Below, piece by piece: positions 55,999 to 64,000 of a DNA stretch of 64,000 bases; within the stretch, counting starts at the first letter, position 1; each line of letters starts with the position of its first letter. The stretch lies in NCBI RefSeq assembly GCF_000473145.1, contig NZ_KI421502.1:210788-274787 (forward strand), given 5' to 3'. The notes below the pieces were generated by a model. It was not told where the DNA came from, did no database searches, and was given only the letters and a program-made list of their open reading frames with translations. Position numbers and translations under genes: made by a program. The stretch is from Leisingera daeponensis DSM 23529 (GTDB lineage: Bacteria > Pseudomonadota > Alphaproteobacteria > Rhodobacterales > Rhodobacteraceae).

Positions 55999-56631
55999 AT
56001 GGCGCGCATGGCAGCTGAAAAGCCGAAGACCCGGATTCAGCGGAAAAAGACGGAACAGATCCTGGCCGCCGCACTGGAGGTTTTTGCCCAGCACGGATCC
56101 TCCGGCGCGTCGATCAACCTGATTGCCAAGAACGCCGGGCTGACCACGCCGAACCTGCTGTATTACTTCGAAAGCAAGGACGCGATCCGCCAGGAGCTGC
56201 TGGCCCGCACCCTGCAGCTGTGGATGGCGCCTTTGAACATGCTGAGCCAGCACGGCGACCCGATCGACGAAATCTGCCAGTACATCCGCCGCAAGCTGGA
56301 AATCTCGCGGAATTTTCCCAAGGAAAGCAAGTTCTTCGCCAATGAGATCCTCAGCGGCCTGCCGCAGTCGCGCAGCGAGATCTTCGGCCCGCTGAAAGAG
56401 CTTTACAACACCAAGATCACGGTGCTGGAGGACTGGATGCGCGAGGGCCGGATTGCTACCGTCGATCCGCACCATCTGCTGTATTCGATTTGGGCCACCA
56501 CCCAGCACTACGCCGATTTCGACGTGCAGATCGAGGAAATCGCCCCCGCCAAGGCACAGGACCGCTATGCCGAGGCCGAGGTGTTCCTGCTGGAGATGTA
56601 CCAGAAGCTGCTGGCCGTAGACGCCGGCTGA
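55999..56631 (+). CDS. TetR-family regulator, RutR-like (pyrimidine-responsive type)
   Basis: The protein is 210 residues. The TetR helix-turn-helix covers about 15-62 (AALEVFAQHGSSGASINLIA, then NLLYYFESKDAIRQELLART). The C-terminal half resembles RutR/YcdC closely in wording: LQLWMAPLNM, IRRKLEISRNFPKESKFF, DPHHLLYSIWATTQHYADFD. RutR of E. coli senses uracil and controls pyrimidine degradation. Its place right after the F420 operon suggests control of the pyrimidine and F420 genes. I found no match to the E. coli RutR box in the promoter regions. Confidence 0.88.
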   Translation: MARMAAEKPKTRIQRKKTEQILAAALEVFAQHGSSGASINLIAKNAGLTTPNLLYYFESKDAIRQELLARTLQLWMAPLNMLSQHGDPIDEICQYIRRKLEISRNFPKESKFFANEILSGLPQSRSEIFGPLKELYNTKITVLEDWMREGRIATVDPHHLLYSIWATTQHYADFDVQIEEIAPAKAQDRYAEAEVFLLEMYQKLLAVDAG

Positions 56632-56653
56632 CGGCCGCGGACCGCCGCGGCGG

Positions 56654-57118
56654 TTACGGGATCCGCGCCCGGTCGATGAATTTGCGCAGCGCAAAGCGGG
56701 ACCGCACCACGCGGATGCCCGGAATGCGCAGCAGCTTGGTCTGCAGGAAGGTTTCGAATTCCTCCAGGCTTTCCACCACGATTTCCAGCAGAAAATCCTG
56801 CGCGCCGGTCATCAGCGTGCCGGTGACCACCTCCTCGAACTGGGCAGTCCTCTTCTGGAACCGGGCGATTTCGTCCGCGTCCTGGCGCTCCAGCTCCACC
56901 GAGACAAAGGCGGTGATGCCAAACCCCGCAGCCTTGCGGTCGATGCGGGCGATGTAGCCGGAAATCAGGCCGCTTTCCTCCAGCCGCTGCAGGCGCCGCT
57001 TGCAGGGCGTCTGGGACAGGCCGACTCGGGCCGCCAGCTGCACCAGCGGAATCCGCCCGTCATCGCGCAGCGCGCGAAGTATCTCCCGATCAACTGAATC
57101 CGTAGCGAGAACCACCAT
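56654..57118 (-). CDS. Lrp/AsnC-family regulator of the bkd operon (BkdR-like)
   Basis: The ATG at 57118 gives 154 residues. The helix-turn-helix is at about 5-50 (DSVDREILRALRDDGRIPLV, then RVGLSQTPCKRRLQRLEESG), and a RAM domain follows. It is divergent from the branched-chain 2-oxoacid dehydrogenase operon across 156 bases. In Pseudomonas the Lrp homologue BkdR activates that operon in response to branched-chain amino acids; the same is inferred here from layout. A longer in-frame TTG start at 57187 is less likely. Confidence 0.9.
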   Translation of the reverse strand: MVVLATDSVDREILRALRDDGRIPLVQLAARVGLSQTPCKRRLQRLEESGLISGYIARIDRKAAGFGITAFVSVELERQDADEIARFQKRTAQFEEVVTGTLMTGAQDFLLEIVVESLEEFETFLQTKLLRIPGIRVVRSRFALRKFIDRARIP

Positions 57119-57259
57119 AAATTTTGCTTTTCCGAGTGTATTTTCTCTGATTTTTGCTTCAGTACCCCCATATTCGTTATTTTTCAACCATGCGGTTTTG
57201 CTAAGCTGGGCAGACAGGCCCTGCCGCGCGCGGCGCGTGCTGCCTTGCAGGGGCTTTGA

Positions 57260-58510
<1,251 letters not shown>

Positions 58511-58511
58511 A

Positions 58512-59525
58512 ATGGCCAGCATGACCATGATCGAGGCCATCCGCGAGGCCCATGACGTCGCGATGGCAGCAGATGACCGCGTCGTCGTCTTCGGCGAGGA
58601 TGTGGGGTTCTTCGGCGGCGTCTTCCGCTGCACCGCGGGCTTGCAGCAGAAATACGGGAAATCCCGCTGCTTTGACGCGCCGATCAATGAATCGGGCATC
58701 GTCGGCACCGCCATCGGCATGGCGGCCTACGGGCTGAAGCCGGTGATCGAGATCCAGTTCGCCGATTACGTCTATCCGGCCTACGACCAGATCGTCTCGG
58801 AGGCGGCGCGCCTGCGCCACCGCTCCAACGCCGATTTCACCTGCCCGCTGGTGATCCGCATGCCCACCGGCGGCGGCATCTTCGGCGGCCAGACCCACAG
58901 CCAGAGCCCGGAGGCGCTGTTCACCCATGTGTCGGGGCTGAAGGTGGTGGTGCCGTCCAATCCGCGCGACGCCAAGGGGCTGTTGCTGGCCGCCATCGAG
59001 GATCCCGATCCGGTGATCTTCCTGGAACCCAAGCGGCTTTATAACGGCCCCTTCGACGGCTACCATGACCGCCCGGTGACCAGCTGGAAAAACCACCCCA
59101 AGGGCGAGGTGCCGGAGGGCGCGGAAATCGTGCCGCTGGGCAAGGCCAGCATCACCCGCGAAGGCGCGGATGTGACCGTTCTGGCCTATGGCACCATGGT
59201 CTATGTGGCTGAGGCCGCGGCTGAAGCCAGCGGCATCGACGCCGAGGTGATCGACCTGCGCACGCTGCTTCCGCTTGATCTGGACACGATCCAGGCCTCG
59301 GTCGAAAAGACCGGCCGCTGCGTGATCGTGCATGAGGCGACGCGCACCTCAGGGTTCGGCGCCGAACTGATGAGCCTGGTGCAGGAGACCTGTTTTTACC
59401 ACCTGGAGGCGCCGATCATCCGCGTCACCGGCTGGGACACGCCCTATCCGCACGCGCAGGAATGGGAGTATTTCCCCGGCCCTGCCCGCGTCGGCGAGGC
59501 CTTGAAAAAAGTGATGGAGGGCTGA
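58512..59525 (+). CDS. bkdA2: Branched-chain 2-oxoacid dehydrogenase E1 subunit beta
   Basis: The protein is 337 residues. Conserved beta-subunit segments are VVFGEDVGFFGGVFRCTAGL near 24-43, PINESGIVGTAIGMAAYGLK near 57-76 and VIRMPTGGGIFGGQTHSQSP near 114-133, and a transketolase C-terminal domain with VIVHEATRTSGFGAELMS near 275-292. It forms the E1 heterotetramer with BkdA1. It starts one base after the bkdA1 stop. Confidence 0.97.
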   Translation: MASMTMIEAIREAHDVAMAADDRVVVFGEDVGFFGGVFRCTAGLQQKYGKSRCFDAPINESGIVGTAIGMAAYGLKPVIEIQFADYVYPAYDQIVSEAARLRHRSNADFTCPLVIRMPTGGGIFGGQTHSQSPEALFTHVSGLKVVVPSNPRDAKGLLLAAIEDPDPVIFLEPKRLYNGPFDGYHDRPVTSWKNHPKGEVPEGAEIVPLGKASITREGADVTVLAYGTMVYVAEAAAEASGIDAEVIDLRTLLPLDLDTIQASVEKTGRCVIVHEATRTSGFGAELMSLVQETCFYHLEAPIIRVTGWDTPYPHAQEWEYFPGPARVGEALKKVMEG

Positions 59526-59529
59526 CCGG

Positions 59530-60834
59530 ATGGGTGTTTATGCCATGCGACTTCCCGATGTGGGGGAAGGCATTGCCGAGGCGGAGCTGACAGAATGGCA
59601 CGTCAAGCCCGGCGATATCGTGCGCGAGGACGATATCCTGGCGGCGGTGATGACAGACAAGGCCGCAGTCGAGGTGCCCTCGGCAGTGTCCGGCAAGGTT
59701 CTGGAGCTGGGCGGCGAGATCGGCCAGATGATGGCGATCGGCTCGGTGCTGATCCGCATCGAGGTCGAGGGCGAGGGCAACGAGGCCCCCGGCTCGGCGC
59801 CGGAAACAGCCAAGGCCAGCGCCCCGGCACCGCAGCCCGCGCCGGATAAAGACGCGGACGCGGGCAAGGATGCGGGCGCGCCGGCGCCGGAAGCGCGGCC
59901 AGCGGCACCGGCTCCGGCACCTGCGGCCAAGAAACCCGGCCACCGCCTGCCGCGGCCCGAGGGCAGCAAACCGCTGGCGGCGCCGTCCGTGCGGGCGCGG
60001 GCGCGCTCCGAAGGGGTCGACCTGCGCCATGTCCCCGGCACCGGCCCGGGCGGGCGCATCAGCCACGAGGATCTGGACAGCTGGATCGAATCCGGCGGCA
60101 TCCGCCAGGGCGGCGTCACGCGGGGCCGCAACACCGGCGTCGAGGAGCAGCGCGTCATCGGGATGCGCCGCAAGATCGCCGAGAAGATGGCGCTGTCCAA
60201 ACGCCATATCCCGCATATCACCATCGTCGAAGAGGTGGAGATGGGCGCGCTCGAAGACCTGCGCGCCGCGCTCAACAAGAAGCACGAGGGCAGCCGCCCC
60301 AAGCTGACGCTGCTGCCCTTCCTGATGCGCGCCATCGTCGAGGCGGTGCGCGAACAGCCCGGGCTGAACGCCCGCTACGATGATGAGGAAGGCGTGATCT
60401 ACCGCCACGGCGGCGTCCATATCGGCGTTGCCACGCAGACGCCCCAGGGGCTGAACGTGCCGGTGCTGCACCACGCCGAGGCAAACAGCCTGTGGGACAA
60501 CGCAGGCGAGCTTGCCCGTCTGGCCGACGCCGCCCGCGACGGCTCGATCAAGCGTGAGGAGCTGACTGGCGGCACCATCACCATCACCTCGCTCGGGCCG
60601 CTTGGCGCGATTGCCACCACCCCGATCATCAACCACCCCGAGGTGGCGATTGTCGGCGTCAACAAGATGCAGATCCGCCCGGTCTGGGACGGCCAGCAAT
60701 TCCGGCCGCGCAAGATGATGAACCTCTCCTGCTCCTTCGATCACCGGGTGATCGACGGCTGGGACGCGGCGGTCTTTGTGCAGAAACTGAAATCCCTGCT
60801 GGAAAATCCGGCCATGCTGTTTGTCGAGGGCTGA
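59530..60834 (+). CDS. bkdB: Branched-chain 2-oxoacid dehydrogenase E2 (dihydrolipoyl acyltransferase)
   Basis: The protein is 434 residues. The single lipoyl domain spans about 5-80 with the lipoylated Lys44 in VMTDKAAVEVPS. An Ala/Pro-rich linker (about 85-140) precedes the peripheral-subunit-binding domain (PSVRARARSEGVDLRHVPGT, about 153-172). The catalytic domain ends in CSFDHRVIDGWDAAVF, with the active-site His and Asp. It transfers branched acyl groups to CoA. It starts 4 bases after bkdA2. Confidence 0.96.
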   Translation: MGVYAMRLPDVGEGIAEAELTEWHVKPGDIVREDDILAAVMTDKAAVEVPSAVSGKVLELGGEIGQMMAIGSVLIRIEVEGEGNEAPGSAPETAKASAPAPQPAPDKDADAGKDAGAPAPEARPAAPAPAPAAKKPGHRLPRPEGSKPLAAPSVRARARSEGVDLRHVPGTGPGGRISHEDLDSWIESGGIRQGGVTRGRNTGVEEQRVIGMRRKIAEKMALSKRHIPHITIVEEVEMGALEDLRAALNKKHEGSRPKLTLLPFLMRAIVEAVREQPGLNARYDDEEGVIYRHGGVHIGVATQTPQGLNVPVLHHAEANSLWDNAGELARLADAARDGSIKREELTGGTITITSLGPLGAIATTPIINHPEVAIVGVNKMQIRPVWDGQQFRPRKMMNLSCSFDHRVIDGWDAAVFVQKLKSLLENPAMLFVEG

Positions 60835-62193
60835 ATGACTGATCTGAAGTGCAAACTGCTCATCATCGGCGCGGGCCCCGGCGGCTATGTCTGCGCCATC
60901 CGCGCGGGCCAGCTGGGGGTCGACACCATCGTGGTGGACGAGGCCAACCCCGGCGGCACCTGCCTGAATGTGGGCTGCATCCCCTCCAAGGCGCTGATCC
61001 ACGCCGCGGACGAGTTCCACAAGATGAGCCACGCAAGCGAAGGGCCGCTGGGGATCACTGCGGGCAAGCCGGAAATCGACCTGAGCCAGACGGTCGCCTG
61101 GAAGGACGGCATCGTGAAGCGGCTGACCGGCGGCGTCAGCGGGCTGATGCGCAAGGCGGGCGTTCGTGTGGTCGAGGGCCGCGCGCGGTTCCTGGACGGC
61201 AAGACGGTGGCGGTAAAGAAGGGTGATGAAACCACCCAGATCCGCGCCGAGCGCATCGTGATCGCTTCCGGGTCTGCGCCTGTGGAGCTGCCCTCCCTGC
61301 CCTTCGGCGGCGATATCCTGTCCTCGACCGAGGCGCTGTCGCTGCAGGCGGTGCCGGAAACCCTCGCCGTGGTGGGCGCGGGCTACATCGGGCTGGAGCT
61401 GGGCACCGCTTTTGCCAAGCTGGGTGCCAAGGTCACCGTGGTTGAGGCCGAGGACCGTATCCTGCCGCTTTACGATCAGGCCCTGACCCGGCCGGTTGCC
61501 AAGCGGCTGGAAACCCTGGGTATCAAGGTGATGACCGGCGCCAGGGCCGAAGGCTTTGCCGATGGCGTTCTGAGCACCAGCCAGGGCGAAATCAAGGCCG
61601 AGAAAGTCCTGGTCACAGTCGGCCGCCGCCCGCGCATGGACGGCATCGGCGTTGATGAGCTGGCGCTGACCCTGAACGGCCCCTACATCCGGATCGACAA
61701 GACCTGCCAGACCTCGATGCGCGGCATCTACGCCATCGGCGACGTCACCGGCGAGCCGATGCTGGCGCACCGGGCCATGGCGCAGGGCGAGATGGTGGCC
61801 GAACATGCCGCGGGCCACGCGGTGGAATGGGACAAGCGCGCCATTCCGGCGGTCTGCTTCACCGACCCGGAGATTGTCACCTGCGGCGCTCTGCCGGGCG
61901 AGGTGGAGGGCAGCAGCAGCACCGAATTCCCCTTTGCCGCAAATGGCCGCGCCATGACAACAGAGCGCGAGGACGGTTTCATCCGCGTTGTCTGGCGCGA
62001 TGCCGACAAGGCGGTGCTGGGGCTGCAGGCGGTTGGGGCCGGCGTGTCGGAACTGTCGGCGGCGTTTTCGCTCGCCATCGAAATGGGCGCCTGCCTGGAG
62101 GACATCGCGGCAACCATCCACGCGCATCCGACCCAGTCGGAAGGCCTGCAGGAAGCCTGCCTGCGCGCGCTGGGTCACGCGCTGCATATCTAA
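60835..62193 (+). CDS. lpdV: Dihydrolipoyl dehydrogenase (E3) of the branched-chain complex
   Basis: The protein is 452 residues. The FAD motif is IIGAGPGGYVCAIRAGQLG near 10-28, the redox-active disulfide is in GGTCLNVGCIPSKALIHAAD near 40-59, the NAD motif is VVGAGYIGLELGTAFAKLG near 180-198, and the C-terminal HAHPTQSEGLQEA holds the catalytic His-Glu pair. It reoxidises the E2 lipoyl group with NAD+. It directly follows bkdB, and a hairpin terminator follows its stop. Confidence 0.96.
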   Translation: MTDLKCKLLIIGAGPGGYVCAIRAGQLGVDTIVVDEANPGGTCLNVGCIPSKALIHAADEFHKMSHASEGPLGITAGKPEIDLSQTVAWKDGIVKRLTGGVSGLMRKAGVRVVEGRARFLDGKTVAVKKGDETTQIRAERIVIASGSAPVELPSLPFGGDILSSTEALSLQAVPETLAVVGAGYIGLELGTAFAKLGAKVTVVEAEDRILPLYDQALTRPVAKRLETLGIKVMTGARAEGFADGVLSTSQGEIKAEKVLVTVGRRPRMDGIGVDELALTLNGPYIRIDKTCQTSMRGIYAIGDVTGEPMLAHRAMAQGEMVAEHAAGHAVEWDKRAIPAVCFTDPEIVTCGALPGEVEGSSSTEFPFAANGRAMTTEREDGFIRVVWRDADKAVLGLQAVGAGVSELSAAFSLAIEMGACLEDIAATIHAHPTQSEGLQEACLRALGHALHI

Positions 62194-62198
62194 GGCCG

Positions 62199-62234
62199 CA
62201 GGCCGCCCGGAGCGATCGCAGCGCGGGCGGCCTG
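62199..62234 (+). terminator. Terminator of the bkd operon
   Basis: CAGGCCGCCCG at 62199-62209 and CGGGCGGCCTG at 62224-62234 form an 11-bp perfect stem with a 14-base loop, 5 bases after the lpdV stop, followed by TTAACTT. Confidence 0.75.
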
Positions 62235-62395
62235 TTAACTTGACAAAAGAACTAAGGTAATTTAAGCGTCCGCACGCACCCTGACGGGCGCCTTTCAGCG
62301 AGACGCTCCGCGCCATTTGCGCGGCACACAGTCCAGCCATCAACGGATCAACATCCCGGCGCAGCCCGATTCTGCGCCGACGGCTGGAGTGAATT

Positions 62396-63418
62396 GTGAA
62401 GCTGGCTCTGTTTTTTCCAAATGCGCGCGCCCGGCTGGGCGCCTGTATGCTGCTGGCGGCAGCGGCGCTTGCGCCTGCGGCCTGCGCGGCGGATGCGTTT
62501 CCGGCGGTTATCGAGCACCGCTTTGGAACAACGATTGTACCGGCCAAACCGCAGCGCATCGTCTCGCTCAGCTACATCGGCCATGATTTCCTGATGGCGC
62601 TGGGGGAAAAACCCCATGCCCTGCGCAAGTGGTTCGGCGACCACCCCTATGGCGTCTGGCCCTGGGCGCAGGCGGCCCTGGGCGATGCCAGGCCCATCGT
62701 GCTGCAGGGCCAGATCGACATCGAACGCATCGCCGCGATGAAGCCGGACCTGATCACCGGCCAATGGTCCGGCATGAGCGAACGCGAATATGCGCTGCTG
62801 TCGCGGATCGCGCCGACCATCCCGCCGATGGCCGCCCACGGCAGCTACGGCTCCCCCTGGCAGGTCATGCTGCGCACCCTGGGCACGGCAACCGGAAACG
62901 CTGCCAAGGCCGAACAGATCATCACCCGGATCGAAGGCCGCTTTGCCACGATCCGCGCCGCGCACCCGGAGTGGCAGGGCGCAAGCGCCGTCATGGTCTC
63001 GGTCCCCCGGACCGGCGCCTATTCCGCCAGCGACATCCGCGGCCAGTTCCTGGCTGCTCTGGGGTTCACCGTGCCGGAGGTGGAAAACCCGTTTGCGCCT
63101 GCAAACGCTTACTATGCCCTGCTTCCCGATGAGGATCTCTCGCCCATCGACACGGATGCGCTGATCTGGATTGACGCACGCGGATCGGCGCCGCGCCTCA
63201 AACGCCTGCCGCTGCGCCCTACCCTGCGCGCCTACCGCGAGGGGCGGGAGATCTATGCCGGGCGGCTGCTGTCCTCGGCGCTGTCCCATTCGAGCCCCTT
63301 GAGCCTGGATGCCGCGCTGGACCAACTGGTGCCGCAACTGGAGGCGGCGCTGGACGGCGACCCTGGCACCCCCGTTTCCAGCATGGCCGAAGCCGGCCTG
63401 CTGCCGGAGGTCCGCTGA
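62396..63418 (+). CDS. Iron-siderophore/cobalamin-type ABC transporter substrate-binding protein
   Basis: The likely start is the GTG at 62396, giving 340 residues with a signal peptide (about 1-31, LGACMLLAAAALAPAACA, cleavage before ADAFP). The cluster A/FecB-type fold is seen in PQRIVSLSYIGHDFLMALGE near 45-64 and IDIERIAAMKPDLITGQWSG near 104-123. The following gene is a FecCD-type permease. Ferric siderophore is the most common ligand of this group; heme or cobalamin are possible. A small hairpin (GGCGCAG 62358-62364, CTGCGCC 62372-62378) lies just ahead of the ribosome site, and a TTGACA at 62240-62245 may be its -35 element. Confidence 0.88.
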   Translation: MKLALFFPNARARLGACMLLAAAALAPAACAADAFPAVIEHRFGTTIVPAKPQRIVSLSYIGHDFLMALGEKPHALRKWFGDHPYGVWPWAQAALGDARPIVLQGQIDIERIAAMKPDLITGQWSGMSEREYALLSRIAPTIPPMAAHGSYGSPWQVMLRTLGTATGNAAKAEQIITRIEGRFATIRAAHPEWQGASAVMVSVPRTGAYSASDIRGQFLAALGFTVPEVENPFAPANAYYALLPDEDLSPIDTDALIWIDARGSAPRLKRLPLRPTLRAYREGREIYAGRLLSSALSHSSPLSLDAALDQLVPQLEAALDGDPGTPVSSMAEAGLLPEVR

Positions 63419-63419
63419 C

Positions 63420-64000
63420 ATGTCCGTCTCAGCCATCGGTGTGTCTCCGCCACGCCCCGCCGCCAGCCTGCGCGGCCTGCGGCTCACCGGATCCCTGCTG
63501 GGACTGGCCATCCTGTCGGCCGCCGCGCTGCGCTTCGGCTTCCGGCCCGCCGGCTGGGACACCGTCTGGGCGGCGCTGACCGCTTACGACCCGGACGATG
63601 CCGGCCATATCGTGATCCGCAGCATGCGCCTGCCGCGGCTGGCGGGCGCGGTGCTTGCCGGCGCGGCGCTCGGCATCTCCGGCGCGCTGATCCAGGGGAT
63701 GACCCGCAACCCGCTGGCCGATCCGGGCCTGCTGGGCATCAACGGCGGCGCCGCGCTTGGCGTGGTGATCTGCATTCTGGGCTTCGGCATCACCGATCCG
63801 GCAGCCTTTGTCTGGGTGGCGCTTGGCGGCGCGCTGGCGGCCTCGGTTGCGGTGTTCCTGCTGGGTGGCGGCAGCGGCGCCAGCCCGCTGCGGCTGGTGC
63901 TGGCGGGCGCGGCGCTCAGCGCGCTGATCCTGGCGCTGACCCGGGCGCTGCTGCTGGTCAGTTCGCAAACCCTGGATATTTACCGTTTCTGGGTGCTGGG
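63420..64000 (+). CDS. FecCD-family ABC permease (3' truncated by window)
   Basis: The ATG at 63420 sits 1 base after the stop of the binding-protein gene and the frame is open to the window end, giving about 193 residues of a roughly 330-residue protein. A membrane helix is at about 18-38, and the FecCD hallmark RLPRLAGAVLAGAALGISGA is near 66-85, followed by IQGMTRNPLADPGLLGINGG near 87-106. It is the membrane channel of the iron-siderophore type importer. The ATPase gene presumably follows outside the window. Confidence 0.93.
   Translation, partial: MSVSAIGVSPPRPAASLRGLRLTGSLLGLAILSAAALRFGFRPAGWDTVWAALTAYDPDDAGHIVIRSMRLPRLAGAVLAGAALGISGALIQGMTRNPLADPGLLGINGGAALGVVICILGFGITDPAAFVWVALGGALAASVAVFLLGGGSGASPLRLVLAGAALSALILALTRALLLVSSQTLDIYRFWVL

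Noticed and set aside
62194..62395. A riboswitch (cobalamin or other) ahead of the siderophore-type importer
   Set aside because: The gap is too short and only a bkd terminator and a small 7-bp hairpin are visible; no B12-box-like sequence was seen.
59425..62559. A 1044-codon open frame on the minus strand across the bkd operon
   Set aside because: It is antisense to bkdB and lpdV, has mirror-frame composition and no recognisable motif or ribosome site.

Overview
The window is high-GC (about 65%), tightly packed bacterial chromosome. Gene content points to a heterotrophic marine alphaproteobacterium of the Roseobacter group (Rhodobacteraceae; Leisingera/Phaeobacter/Ruegeria-like, genus not certain): two TRAP transporters, dihydroxypropanesulfonate (DHPS) catabolism, a bacteriophytochrome and many 4-base ATGA gene overlaps. 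I see no rRNA, tRNA, CRISPR array, insertion sequence, phage or integrase gene.

Layout. 1-746: 3' end of a Na/Pi-cotransporter gene. 810-10332: XRE regulator, then a peptide-type ABC transporter operon (Tat-exported binding protein, two permeases, two ATPases) ending in an amidohydrolase and an M81 (MlrC-like) metallopeptidase. 10392-14995: TRAP operon dctP-dctQ-dctM-uspA with a divergent LysR regulator. 15011-21011: Lrp regulator, methyl-accepting chemotaxis protein, and a bacteriophytochrome kinase whose gene overlaps a heme-oxygenase gene. 21516-24308: aconitase B. 24572-29550: LysR regulator divergent from dabB-dabA, a membrane inorganic-carbon pump. 29673-39852: LacI regulator divergent from a DHPS operon (small membrane protein, TRAP hpsKLM, hpsN, hpsO, hpsP, uspA, comD, comE and a frameshifted FMN-dependent 2-hydroxyacid dehydrogenase). 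39963-56631: the most unusual block. A leftward set encodes transhydrogenase pntA-pntB, an omega-aminotransferase, a carbamoyl-beta-alanine amidase and a dihydropyrimidinase, followed by an NCS1 permease and a DUF1330 protein. Divergent from it, a rightward set encodes a complete coenzyme F420 pathway (cofG, cofH, cofD, cofC, cofE), an F420:NADP reductase and a luciferase-like F420-type oxidoreductase. A RutR-like TetR regulator follows. 56654-62193: Lrp regulator divergent from a branched-chain 2-oxoacid dehydrogenase operon. 62396-64000: start of an iron-siderophore type ABC importer, cut by the window edge.

How they work together. The DHPS genes can import DHPS, oxidise it to sulfolactate, pass it (if the frameshifted enzyme works) to sulfopyruvate and decarboxylate it to sulfoacetaldehyde. 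The sulfite-releasing step (xsc or suyAB) is not in this window. The pyrimidine genes give ring opening, decarbamoylation and transamination of a dihydropyrimidine, but the usual first enzyme (dihydropyrimidine dehydrogenase, preTA/pydA) is absent. The divergent F420 operon supplies a cofactor and a single F420-type oxidoreductase. My main inference is that this enzyme is the missing reductive step, fed by PntAB (NADH to NADPH) and NpdG (NADPH to F420H2). This is a hypothesis from gene content and layout, not a demonstrated pathway.
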